Below are positions 54,860 to 64,000 of a stretch of DNA of 64,000 nucleotides, in pieces (position 1 is the stretch's first letter; every line of letters begins with the position of its first letter). Below the pieces are notes generated by a model. It was not told the origin of the DNA, ran no database searches, and saw only the letters and a program-made list of their open reading frames with translations. Origin of the DNA: Brachionus manjavacas (lineage: Eukaryota > Rotifera > Eurotatoria > Ploima > Brachionidae); contig JAHQIY010000010.1 in NCBI GenBank assembly GCA_019054805.1, positions 3,083,501 to 3,147,500 of the forward strand, in the 5' to 3' direction. Made by a program: the position numbers and the translations under genes.

Positions 54860-55494
54860 CTTAAAATAACGTTTTCTTTTATTTTAACTATTTTGCCAAG
54901 ATCTTCATGGTGTTCTTAGAATAAATAAAAATTTAAAAAATATATCTAGTGATAGCCACAGCTATCTTTAAAACAACCTGCTCTACTTCAATTCTTTTTT
55001 CTTAAATAAATTGTTTGATTCTTCACTTTCAATTGATTAATTTTTTTAAAATTAAATCATGTAGAGATTTTTTTCTAAACCTTTTTCAAAATATCATTAT
55101 TAAAAGGAAACAATATAATTAAAAATCTATTTGTCAATCAAATTTTAAGGATCTTTTTAATCGTCTTAAAATAAAAGAAATTTCGATCACGTTTTTCTTT
55201 TATTTTTACATTATTTTATTCCAATATAGAGAATAATTTTGAAATAAGTTTTTATCAGAATAATTCAAAAATATTTAGAATAATTTTAAGAAATGCAAAA
55301 TTTAATTGAAAAATTCGAGAATTTTTTATTTTTAGCTTCTCTTACCACAAGTAGCAATTATATTTTTCTAATAGTTGAAAAAAAATTCAATGATTGAATT
55401 TAAATTTTTATGTTCTATAAAAAAAAACTACCCTCTGTTTTCTATTTTTCATAAATTGAATTTTTTTTTAAATGCATCAAACGAAAGTCAATTT
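54860..55494. other. AT-rich region, nothing recognised
   Basis: No coding or repeat structure beyond A/T runs. Confidence 0.45.
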
Positions 55495-55665
55495 TCACTA
55501 AAGTCAAAAGTCAAAATTTAAAAAGAAAAAAAAACAAATTTATCGCGTCTAGTCTGGTAGGTAAATTATAAGGTAAATTATGTATCACCTGTTTCTTGAA
55601 GAGTTCTTGTTATCAGTTTTTATGAAATATTAGTTCACCTAATCTAAAAATCTCGGTTAAGTCGG
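55495..55665 (+). repeat. Family B element end
   Basis: CACTAAAGTCAAAAGTC, CGCGTCTAGTCTGGTAGG, ATCACCTGTTTCTTGAAGAG, GAGTTCTTGTTATCAG and TTAGTTCACCTAATCT match 10227-10350 in order. Confidence 0.65.
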
Positions 55666-55819
55666 TAAAGAAAAACAAATTAAATAAATAAATAATTTAA
55701 AAAAAAGAATTTTAAATGTTCTTTCAAATTTCCAAATAAAAATTAAACTCATTCAATTTCACTTTAGAGTTGAAATTCAAAAATGAAAATACTTATAATT
55801 AACTAATAATTATTTTTTT

Positions 55820-55892
55820 TTGAAACATCGCACTTTTTCAATGTTATTTCAACATTAGATACATTTTGCAATTTAAACACAAAAAATTAAAC
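55820..55892. repeat. Family A right end
   Basis: GAAACATCGCACTTTTTCAA, TTTCAACATTAGATACATTT and AAACACAAAAAATTAAAC, as at 11660 and 49862. No left partner adjacent. Confidence 0.6.
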
Positions 55893-56116
55893 AATATCTA
55901 ACTGAAATTAAAATTCAAAGCCTTCAAAAAGATTTTTTTGGTCAACAAATTAAATCCCTTAAATAAAATTGAATCTAGTAAAATACAAAATAACAAAATT
56001 ACAAACAAAATTGTTTGTCTGATATTTTTATCTCTTTTATCCTAATATAATTTTTTAAAAGTAAATTATATTTACTACTAATCAAATTATTAATTTAACC
56101 TTTAATACAAATGACT

Positions 56117-56570
56117 GGTTTAATTTTTTGTATTTGAATGACAAAATGTATCCAATGTTGAATTATTATGAAAAAGTGCGATGTTTCAAATAATTTTTTC
56201 AGTTTCAAAAAAAAATTATTTAAGTTGAAATTGTAAGCAGTTTTTTTTTTAAATTAAACCTTTTGGTGAAATAGAATGAGTTAAATTTCTGTTAGCAAAT
56301 TTGAAAAAAATATTTATTTTTTTTTTTAAATTTCAAACATTTAAGTTATTTATTTTTTTCGAGCAAATGCTGATTGAGAATAAAAACATATGAAAAAACT
56401 AAAAAAAAAATTAAATTAATTTATTTTAAAAAAATTAAGTTTTTCTTGCCTGCAATATTAATTTAAATTTTTTTATTTGAAACAAAAAAAAAAATATTTC
56501 AAACATCCCACTTTTTCAATATTTTTCTACATAAGATACATTTTGTAATTCAAACACAAAAAATTAAACC
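56117..56570. mobile_element. Short family A element
   Basis: Left GGTTTAATTTTTTGTATTTG (56117) and right reversed GGTTTAATTTTTTGTGTTTG (ending 56570) are inverted repeats of about 80 bp. GACT directly precedes the left end and follows the right end, a possible 4-bp target duplication. The interior has a CGAGCAAATGCTGA remnant of the retroelement hairpin present in the copy at 48860. Confidence 0.7.
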
Positions 56571-56943
56571 GACTGGTACAAAAAATATTTATTTAAAACA
56601 AAAATTATTTGCCCAATTTTTGGGGTTTCGGAAATTAATTCAATGGGGTTTAATTCCTTATTTTCGATATGGGAATAAATTATTAGGGGTATTAATTGAT
56701 TCATAAAGAAACTTGATTAAAGCCCTTCTATTATATTTTTTTCTTCTTTTTCTTTCTCTTTTCTTTAAATCTTGGAAAAATATTTAATTTGTAATTTTAA
56801 TTTTTAATCTAAGTAAATTATTTCTTAATAACTGTACAAATCTTTTTTTTAATAAGATTGCAATTCTTTTTTTACCTTTTTAAATCATTTTTTTTTTGAC
56901 TCGATCTAAAACTTTAATTTTTTTAAATAAAGCTTTATAATCT

Positions 56944-56998
56944 AAGTGGCTGAAAGGAAGGACTAAGCTCCATTCCAATCAGCCAGAGGCCTTTCCCA
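56944..56998 (+). repeat. Retroelement 3' module (arm 2)
   Basis: GGCTGAAAGGAAGGACTAAG with CTCCATTCCAATCAGCC and AGAGGCCTTTCCC, the copy of 23719-23760. Confidence 0.6.
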
Positions 56999-57046
56999 AA
57001 ATATCAAAAAAAAAAAATTGATTCAGGGATTTAGAAATTGATTTAG

Positions 57047-57513
57047 AATTTATTTGTTCTAACTGCTTCATCAGATAAAACATGCAGACTTTGGCACATT
57101 TACAAAACAGATTGCTTGTGTGTGTTCAATCATCAGTCTATAGTGTCCAGTATTAGCTTTCATCCCAAAGATGATCGATACTTTATCAGCGCTTGTCTTG
57201 ATTGTAAACTTAGACTGTGGAACATATCGGACAAAGTAGTGGTTCTTTGCAATGACATCAACAACCTAAACCGTTCAAGCTCCAATTTTATCACAGCTAT
57301 TAATTTCTGCCAAAATGGAAAGCTAATAGCTGTGGGTACTTTTGATGGAAAATGCATCCTTTACCACACAGAGCATCTCAAATACTATTCACTGATTAAT
57401 GTTCGTTCAACCAGGGGCCGCAATTCCAAAGGAAGCAAGATAACTGGGATCGAAGATCTCAACAATGATGAAAACAAAATCCTAATTACATCAAATAGCT
57501 ATCTAGAACGGTA
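57047..57513 (+). pseudogene. Truncated WDR44 duplicate
   Basis: Follows intron-derived sequence and a retained TTTAG acceptor at 57046, then LFVLTASSDKTCRLWHIYKT, CVFNHQSIVSSISFHPKDDR and on to NNDENKILITSN, with one change (ENL to EDL) against 22594-23418. At 57497 homology jumps to sequence corresponding to about 22325, so the frame ends in SYLER and a stop; WD repeats 5-7 are lost. There is no exon 1 and no promoter in the copy, so it is a pseudogene. Confidence 0.92.
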
Positions 57514-57779
57514 AAAGGAAAAATTCTAAATAAACTAAAAGTTTTTGACATATAAGTTGGTGGTTACTTTTATTTTCTTTTTAATTTTAAATTAAAAATA
57601 ATCTTCTGTGATTTTTTCGAATGATTTTATTTATTTCAAAATCCACCTTTAGCATTCTGTACAGCCATTTCTCTTTAATTAAAATAATCTAATTTCTTTT
57701 TTTATCTCATTTTTGTCTATTTTTTCGGTTACTTATCTTATTTAATAAAAGTATCACGACTTATAATCTTCTAAGTATT

Positions 57780-58150
57780 CATTTTGCTTACAACCGCTTT
57801 CCAATAATAATAAGCCAGCGGGTTTAAAAATTCATAAAAATCATTTTTAAACCAATTTTGAGATCTGGTTGATGTATGTGCGGTAGCACCATCTTGTTGG
57901 TATATCCATTTGTCACCACCAAGCAATCTTCTTCCTTCTTATTTGCATTCGGGAAAATCTTTTTTAGCTAAAAATTTTAATTGTTTGACCTTTAAAAATA
58001 AATCGAAATTTATCATCGCTTTGTGCAAGAGGTGTTTTAAGCTCAATTGTTCATTTCAAAGCAATGTGGTCAAAAATATATGAAGTGAGCATGATTGGGA
58101 AGTTTTTGTCAAGAAAAAAGAAATGCCAGTAAATCATACAGTATAAAACT
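57780..58150 (-). pseudogene. mariner-like transposase pseudogene, arm 2
   Basis: Reverse complement of 21680-22085, with the QQDGAT-H and LNPL regions recognisable on the minus strand (57890-57910 and 57810-57830) and extra substitutions. Inactive. Confidence 0.7.
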
Positions 58151-58764
58151 CTAATTACTCCAGTTGCTTCTAGAAATTGCTAAGCATTTAATTTGATTCT
58201 TTTGAAGAGAAGAAGTTTTCAAATCTGTTGTGTAAAAATTGTTATGACAAGAGACTGAGAATAATACTAAAAATTCCCAATTCTTCGTTATACCAACATT
58301 ATACCAACATTTTTTCTTTTTCACTAAAGAATCGTATTTTAATTTTATCTAATTTTTTTAAACAGAAAAGTTTAAAACGAAGTCAAATAATTTATCTAGT
58401 AAAATAAATAAATGCACTACGAGATAATATTTGAATTTAACTTTCACGTAAAATTTTATAAAAAATTAAGACATCACTGTAAATTGTATTAAAATTTTTA
58501 TTAAAGTTAACATTTTAAAATAAATTATTTAAAAGTAAATATTTTAAATCTTATTAAATTTTATTAAAAACTTAAAAAAATAATTTATTTTGTTACGTAA
58601 ACAAAGCAATGAAATTAATTTATAATAACTAATAAAAACTGTTTATTAGTGTTTTTGCTTAGCATTTTAAAATTTTTTTCTTTGATCTATTTTTATCAGT
58701 CTATTAGAAAAATTAAAATATTGATTCATAATGTAATTTAAGAAAAGGACTTGGCTGAAAAGCT
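58151..58764. other. AT-rich duplicated flank
   Basis: Aligns in reverse with 20876-21680. Tandem TTATACCAACA occurs at 58290-58312. No gene. Confidence 0.5.
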
Positions 58765-59590
58765 TTATTTTTTTTCGCTTTCATCTAGTATTATTTGATA
58801 TAGTGCAGCTATCTCATTTAACTTTAAAATTTTTGGCTGAACGCCCTGTTGGGAACTTGACTTATTATCGTCATTTATTCCAAAATTCTGATTATTAGTT
58901 GACGATTGAGCAAACATATTGGAAATATTTTTCAAATAATTTTCAATATTTAGATTACTACAATCATTTAGATTATAATTAAAACTATTTGGTGCATCGT
59001 TTAAAGAATAAACTTTCAATTTTCCGATAAGCTGATCAATCTTTAACTTTTCAGTTTTAGGAGCAAAAACGTAATATTTTTCGTTTATTTTTTTTTGCAT
59101 TTCAGTTTTCATTTCGTTGATTATATCTTCATATTTCTGTTCAATTTCCAGTCTCTTCATTAAATTCTTCTCAGCATTTATTTCTTTCTCGAAAGCTTCG
59201 TTGGACAATTTCTTAAAATCCATTTTTTTAATTAGCTTCGTACAATCCTGCTTACTAGTTGCCAAATTATTAATTAAACTTTGGCGATAATTGCTTATGT
59301 CTTTGATTAGATTTTCACACTGAATATCAATAAGCTTGATGTTGTCTTCAAATTTGTTTTCTAAATTCTTTTCAAAGGATTTTTCAATATTCTCCTCCAA
59401 AGCCAACTGTATTTTTTTTCTTTTGATTTTTTCCTTATTGACGAGCAAGTTGAGACAAAATTCAACGTCTATCATGTGATTTTTACATTCAGGACATTTT
59501 ATTTTGCCTGATTTATCAATTAAATTCCCATAATTGGTCCACTCATCACAATCAAGCCTAATTCTAAGTTCATCCATTCCAAACAAGGAC
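58765..59590 (-). CDS. Coiled-coil protein with RING-like CPEC motif, arm-2 copy
   Basis: An open frame of about 273 residues after an acceptor-like CTTTTCTTTTAG (59602-59591): LFGMDELRIRLDCDEWTNYG, KIKCPECKNHMIDVEFCLN, then KEKIKRKKIQLALEENIEKS and a long K/E/N-rich coiled coil to about residue 185, a Ser/Gln/Asn linker and LNEIAALYQIILDESEKK. CPEC plus a hydrophobic segment resembles the end of a RING finger as in TRIM-type proteins, so the true gene may have an upstream exon; I did not find one. The arm-1 copy has a stop after residue 149 and a different C-terminus. Which copy, if either, is expressed is unknown. No ATG lies before the Met of FGMD. Confidence 0.55.
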
Positions 59591-59602
59591 TAAAAGAAAA
59601 GC

Positions 59603-60160
59603 TTTAGTAATAATTTAAAAAAAATGTTTTTATTTGAGAAAAATCTTCCATTTATTATATTTTCGAAAGATTGAAACACCTGAGTTAGTAGCTATTGTTA
59701 GCTAAATTTATTCATTATATAAATGTAATTTTTAATTATTCAATTGCAAAATTGATAAAACAAGGGAAAAAGAAAGCAAGAAAAATAGTTTTAAACAAAA
59801 AAGAATTTAATTCCAAATATTGCCTATTAATTTCTTCATGTAAAAATTTTTGTATATTGAGTTAGACTTTTTATTCAGAAAGGCAAAAAAAAGAAATTGT
59901 TCTTAAAATTATTTTTTTGCAAATAATCAATAACTATCAAGTTGCTTATCTGAATATTTTGTGAGATAATTTAGTTGATCGATTGAATTACATAGAACTA
60001 AAAAATACAAAAAAAAAAAGAGTAGTCTTTTTTTATATATTTTATTTTTCTAATTATGGGTCAGATTTTCATCGTTTAAATAGTGGAAATTCATTTTTAA
60101 AATGTATTTCAAGTAATAAATGCTGATTTGTATAACTTTGCATGACTATAATATTTAGTT
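59603..60160. other. AT-rich flank of the duplication
   Basis: Matches 16441-17744 in part up to about 60030; the rest is A/T-rich. No gene. Confidence 0.45.
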
Positions 60161-60167
60161 CAGGAAG

Positions 60168-60190
60168 AGCTAAAGCTCCTTCTTATTTTG
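60168..60190 (-). repeat. Family alpha-like 3' hairpin
   Basis: The minus strand reads AGAAGGAGCTTTAGCTCTTC, the hairpin of family alpha, without an obvious AAATA tail. Confidence 0.35.
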
Positions 60191-60365
60191 TATAAAAGTG
60201 TACAGGCTTTAAATAGTACGCCTGAAAATAGGACGGTTTGATAATAAAATACCTGGCCAATTTTAGTAATCAATTTTATTCTCTTTTTTGTAACTAAATT
60301 TTAAATTTTAACAAATGAACTCAAACATTTTTTTTATTTTTTTTTTTTTATTTAATCATTTTTTC

Positions 60366-60462
60366 GATAGCAATAGGGTTTAAACGAAGGCAAAAGCCAT
60401 TCGGACAAACCCTGGGGTAACCCAAAATTATATTTTTAATAAATAAAATAAATAAATAATAA
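60366..60462 (+). repeat. 3' hairpin with AAATAAATAA tail
   Basis: GGGTTTAAACGAAGGCAAAA and GCCATTCGGACAAACCC form a two-part hairpin (GGGTTT/AAACCC and GGC/GCC), followed by TAATAAATAAAATAAATAAA. A further retroelement end. Confidence 0.5.
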
Positions 60463-60717
60463 AATTGTTTACAAAAGTACGGTCAATTATGATAATTGAA
60501 CGACAATTAAAAATAAATTATTTAAAAATCTGACACATCAATTAAAAAATTTTAAGCTTAATAAATGATCAATGATCTTGCAGGCTCTAATTATCACTTG
60601 AGCTAAGACCTAAAACCTTAATAATGAAAAAGAACTTTAAGGATTTTTCTTTTTTTTTTATCTCATTTTATTAACTTTAATTTTATTTTTATTTTATTTT
60701 TTTTTATTTTTAACTTA

Positions 60718-60764
60718 TTCTGAAGGAGCTTTAGCTCGGTACAGAAAACAAATAAATAAATAAT
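60718..60764 (+). repeat. Family alpha 3' end directly upstream of another family alpha copy
   Basis: TTCTGAAGGAGCTTTAGCTC, then GGTACAGAAAACAAATAAAT and AAATAA, nearly identical to 4741-4785. The next element's ORF1 begins only about 100 bp later. Confidence 0.85.
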
Positions 60765-60864
60765 TTGAAAAATTGTCGTTTGGCTTAGCAAATTTAAAAA
60801 ACCAAAATTTAATTTATAGTTTCATCACGGGATTTAAAAAACCGTTGAAAGTTGTGTGTTGGCA

Positions 60865-62003
60865 ATGTCGCTCAACAAAACAAACCAAAACCGACGGTGG
60901 ATATTTAAAAATTCGGTCAAGCTAAACTTGAAGAGGTTAGACAAACCGATTAGCCATAAAGTCTTATTTAGTGCACTAGATGTCGTCCTGAACCACGTGG
61001 AAAATGATGCGATCACGAGTATCTACAATTTCTCTTCAAGCAAAGTTTGGATAATAGAGTTTAATGCTGCTTTTAATGCTGCCAAAATTTTCGATCGTGA
61101 CATCAATATCAATGGAACCTTTTTCAGACTTGAAGATGCAAATAAAGTCCCGGATCTCAGAAGGTATTGTACTTTTCGTTTTCACTTCTTGCCCTCTGAT
61201 TTCGAGAATCATAGACTTGAAACCTTCTTTAATGCTGTTCGAATTGATGGACTTAATATTGAACACATTACTGAAGAAAAATATAAAGATTGACCCGAGA
61301 GGAAAAAAGGTGTCAGAAGAGTGAGAATATCTTTCCAAAAGAAGCTGAGAATATTATTGGAAGCTCGTCAGGTCCCACAATAATGTATGGTTTAAAGTGT
61401 CTTGTGTCAATTGTTGGACAAAAGCAGAAATGCTATTTTTGTGATGATGAAGGACACAACTTAACTAAATGCCCTGTCAAAGAAACACTATGCGAAAATG
61501 GTCATCAGAAAGGACACTTGACAAAAAAATGCTCCATTGCCGAAAAGCTTAAATCGCTTGAAAGGAAAAAGATTGACTACAATGATCTTTACATCGACCA
61601 AGAAGAAACGCAATCATTATTTGAAGCAGACCAAAAAGATAATGATGAAAATGTGATGCCAAAAACACCTGGATATCAGCCAACAAATTTCAATGACGTA
61701 ATATCCCAAATTAGCCCAAAAGACCTTAAAACTCCAGTTTTAGAAGAAGCTTTGGTAAGTCGTTTAAACGATTTTCTACCACTATGCCAGTCATCTGTCA
61801 ATGTACGCTCAAATGATCAGAATGAGACTGAAAATTTTTTCCAAACCAAAAATCAAACTAAGAGATTTCCCGAATCTGATCCAAATGAAAAAGAGCTCAC
61901 CGAAAATGAATCAAAGAAACCATTAGTTGTCTTAGAAAATGAAAACGCTATACCTTCGAGTCTGAATCAAACAGTTCAACAACTGAATGTTCAATTCAAG
62001 TAG
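60865..62003 (+). pseudogene. Family alpha ORF1 with CCHC zinc knuckles
   Basis: First frame (60865-61293): NRRWIFKNSVKLNLKRLD, LNHVENDAITSIYNFSSSKV and RRYCTFRFHFLPSDFENHRL, an RNA-binding-like fold similar to RRM-bearing ORF1 proteins. A frameshift near 61290 leads to the second frame (to 62003): GQKQKCYFCDDEGHNLTKC, then LCENGHQKGHLTKKC, two CCHC-type knuckles (the second with its first Cys pair altered to C-x-x-GH), followed by an acidic disordered tail. ORF1 proteins bind the element RNA. The frameshift makes this copy defective unless programmed. Confidence 0.75.
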
Positions 62004-62067
62004 ATCAATCATCTAACGAAATTGGTCAGCAAACTGCAGGTCAAAACGGCATTGAAGAAAATTTAGA

Positions 62068-62679
62068 ATGAACAAGAAGATAAATAAATCAACTTTAAGA
62101 ACAAAACCTCTTAATAAAACAAGGTTAGTAATTACACACTGGAATTGTCTTCATTTACCTAGTAATGTTCATCTCTTAGCCAATTTTTTAGCTCAAAAAT
62201 GTCCCGACATTGTTTTGCTCAATAAACTAAAGATAGATTTAAGTGAGGCAAATATTTATCTTGATTTTCACAATTGTCAATTCATAACAAAACCACGCAA
62301 CAAGTATGGAGGAGGAGTAGCTTTTATAATTAAAGAAGGAATTGAATTTATACAAGATTTCTCTTATGAGGAATTCAATTCCGAACTCCTTTGTATAAAA
62401 ATGAACTTAGGAAAGAATAATGAATTGTTTATATTCAGTCTTTATAATCCACCCAATATGCTTCTGAACTTTGAGTTTTTTAAAACAGTAAATAAAAAAT
62501 GTAGAAACTACATTTTCGGTGGTTATCTTAACGCCAGAACAAAGCAAATAGGTTGCGTAGGGGAAAATGAAAACGGCATAATGTTGGGAAAAATAATCAA
62601 TGATAAGCGTCCTACTCTCAATATTTTTAATAGGAGTTACTTTGAATTTCTTGATCTTTTTTTAGTTTACTCTCATTAA
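62068..62679 (+). pseudogene. Family alpha AP endonuclease, active site altered
   Basis: Reads LVITHWNCLHLPSNVHLLAN, CPDIVLLNKLKIDLSEANIY, KPRNKYGGGVAFIIKEGIEF, LFIFSLYNPPNM and NYIFGGYLNARTKQIGC, an APE-type LINE endonuclease. The usual catalytic Glu of the LLNET motif is Lys (LLNKLK) and the Asp of GGDFNA is Tyr (GGYLNA), so it should not nick DNA. After a frame break, SLIDKITDF and SDHFPIEASI at 62674-62755 are the last endonuclease motifs. The start ATG at 62068 follows ORF1 by 64 bases. Confidence 0.82.
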
Positions 62680-64000
62680 TTGACAAAATTACCGACTTTT
62701 GTGTCTTAAATAGTCAAGACATGACTAGTGACCATTTCCCAATCGAAGCATCGATTTCTATGGGCCATCAATTAGTAAATAAATCAGCAGCTAAAAAGTT
62801 TAACTATAAGAAAGCAATCTGGTAATTAATCAGCGAGATTTTAACAGTGATTATCAAATAGTGAATATCACTGAAAGTTCCCTCACAATAGATCAACTAA
62901 ATGATAAAATTACAGAAAAATTATTTCTGCTTCTCATAAAATCATTCCTTATCATTCTCAGAAAATCTACAAAACCAGTCTTCCCCCGAACATTGTTTTT
63001 TTGATAAAAGAACGCAGGAAAGTAAGAAGAAACTTCGAAAAAACTCGCTGTCAAAAGCTCAAGCAAAAATTTAATCAACTTACATTCGAGTTAAAGGCCT
63101 CTTTAAATAAATTCCAGAATCAAAATTGGTTTAATTTTATTGAGAAAATGGGAAAAAACCCACTGACAAGTAGACCATTCTGGAAAAAAATAAATAAATT
63201 TAGATCAAAAAAGGATCAAATTTAATCCCAAATTTGTTTTTAAATGACAAGGAATTCAAAACTAATGAAGAAAAGGGAAAATGCTTCGGAGAACTCTTAT
63301 CCTCAATGTTTAGTCCTAATTCTGATTTAATTGATACTAAGAAAGATTTCGAAATACTTAATTCTAACTCTGAATTCTTTAGAAATTATGATCAGTCTAA
63401 TTTTAATGATCCAATTTGCTTAAATGAATTAATTATGACTCTAAAAAGATTGAAAAATGAAGCGGCATCAGGACCTGACCAAATACATAATTAAATGTTA
63501 AAAAACTTACCCAGAAATTCATTAATAGAAATTATAATTATATTACTCTAATTTACAAGATCCTTTAAATTATAGACTAATTAGTATAACGAGTTGCTTA
63601 GGAAAAATACAGGAACGAAAGGTTTATTCAAGATTATACAAATTTTTGGAATAAAATTCACTCCTTATCCAGGAGCAATCTGGATTTAGGAAACACCAGC
63701 GAACATCAGATAATCTTTTCTTTTTAATTCAAAAAATTGTGGAATCATTTAATAGAAAAAAAAGAGTTTGTGGCCTTTTTTTTGATATTTCTTAAGCCTT
63801 CGATAGGGTTTGGCATGAGAGTTTACTTTTTAAATTGATTAAATTGAATCCACCTCATTACTTGACTAACTGGATAAGATCCTTTTTAGATAGTATGACA
63901 ATTAAGGTAAATGTGAATGACCACTTGAGCGACGAATATCAAATAACTGCAGGTGTTCCTCAAGGCTCATTAATTAGTCCTCTTTTATTTAGTATATATA

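Larger units (their letters stand above)
56590..60030. repeat. Inverted segmental duplication, arm 2
   Basis: Reverse-complement partner of 16441-24110: WDR44 intron and exon sequence, mariner relic, coiled-coil gene and flank. Shorter than arm 1 because it lacks the two large insertions and has lost about 650 bp covering the end of WDR44. Confidence 0.85.
60780..64000 (+). mobile_element. Non-LTR retrotransposon family alpha, 5' part, runs off the window
   Basis: Order: ORF1 (60865-62003) with zinc knuckles, AP endonuclease (62068-62679), linker (62690-63495) and RT (63545-64000, cut by the window end). The RT shared with 3338-3790 is almost identical (LIQEQSGFRKHQRTSDNLFF, KRVCGLFFDIS). 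In-frame stops (for example TAA at 63652-63654 and at 63794-63796) and frameshifts in ORF1, linker and RT show decay. Together with the 3' part at 3338-4786 the family would be roughly 4.2 kb. Confidence 0.88.

Overview
This window looks like a piece of a small, very AT-rich invertebrate nuclear genome. Introns of 45-57 bp, orthologs of animal genes (MORN3, WDR44, dUTPase, a sororin-like protein), KDZ and MULE DNA transposons and many decayed non-LTR retrotransposons would fit a monogonont rotifer such as Brachionus. That assignment is inference; no species marker was seen. There is no rRNA, CRISPR or bacterial-style operon.

Host genes occupy only part of the window, about 13.9-29 kb: a MORN3-like gene (minus, three exons, 13980-14787), a coiled-coil gene whose start resembles the end of a RING finger (plus, broken, 17741-18629), a WDR44 ortholog (minus, two exons, 22594-25928), a sororin-like cohesion factor (27598-28131) and a dUTPase (28266-28709). 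The last two lie head to tail 134 bp apart.

The rest is a transposon graveyard with readable nesting. At 3.3-6.8 kb are three non-LTR remnants. At 8.8-13.3 kb are inverted-repeat elements, one with strikingly GC-rich islands. At 16.4-24.1 kb lies one arm of an inverted segmental duplication; the other arm, at 56.6-60.0 kb, holds a truncated WDR44 copy and a longer copy of the coiled-coil gene. The first arm gained a retroelement fragment carrying a tRNA-Leu 3' half and a 2.2-kb stack of nested elements. At 29.5-32.8 kb are a Ty3/gypsy pol and a non-LTR remnant. At 34.4-40.7 kb a MULE transposase is interrupted by a complete 5.3-kb KDZ transposon with an 8-bp target duplication and mirrored subterminal minisatellite arrays. 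At 42.6-43.5 kb is a second gypsy relic.

At 43.5-54.9 kb a 2.07-kb segment occurs twice as direct repeats. Between the copies sits a pogo-like inverted-repeat element split by a recent retrotransposon with a roughly 50-bp target duplication. The second copy continues into a longer internally deleted non-LTR element. At 60.7-64 kb a non-LTR element of the same family as the one at 3.3 kb begins just after the tail of another copy and runs off the window.

A recurrent theme is that many non-LTR 3' ends finish with a tiny GC hairpin followed by an AATAAATA-type tail. The hairpin sequence differs between families while the layout stays the same.
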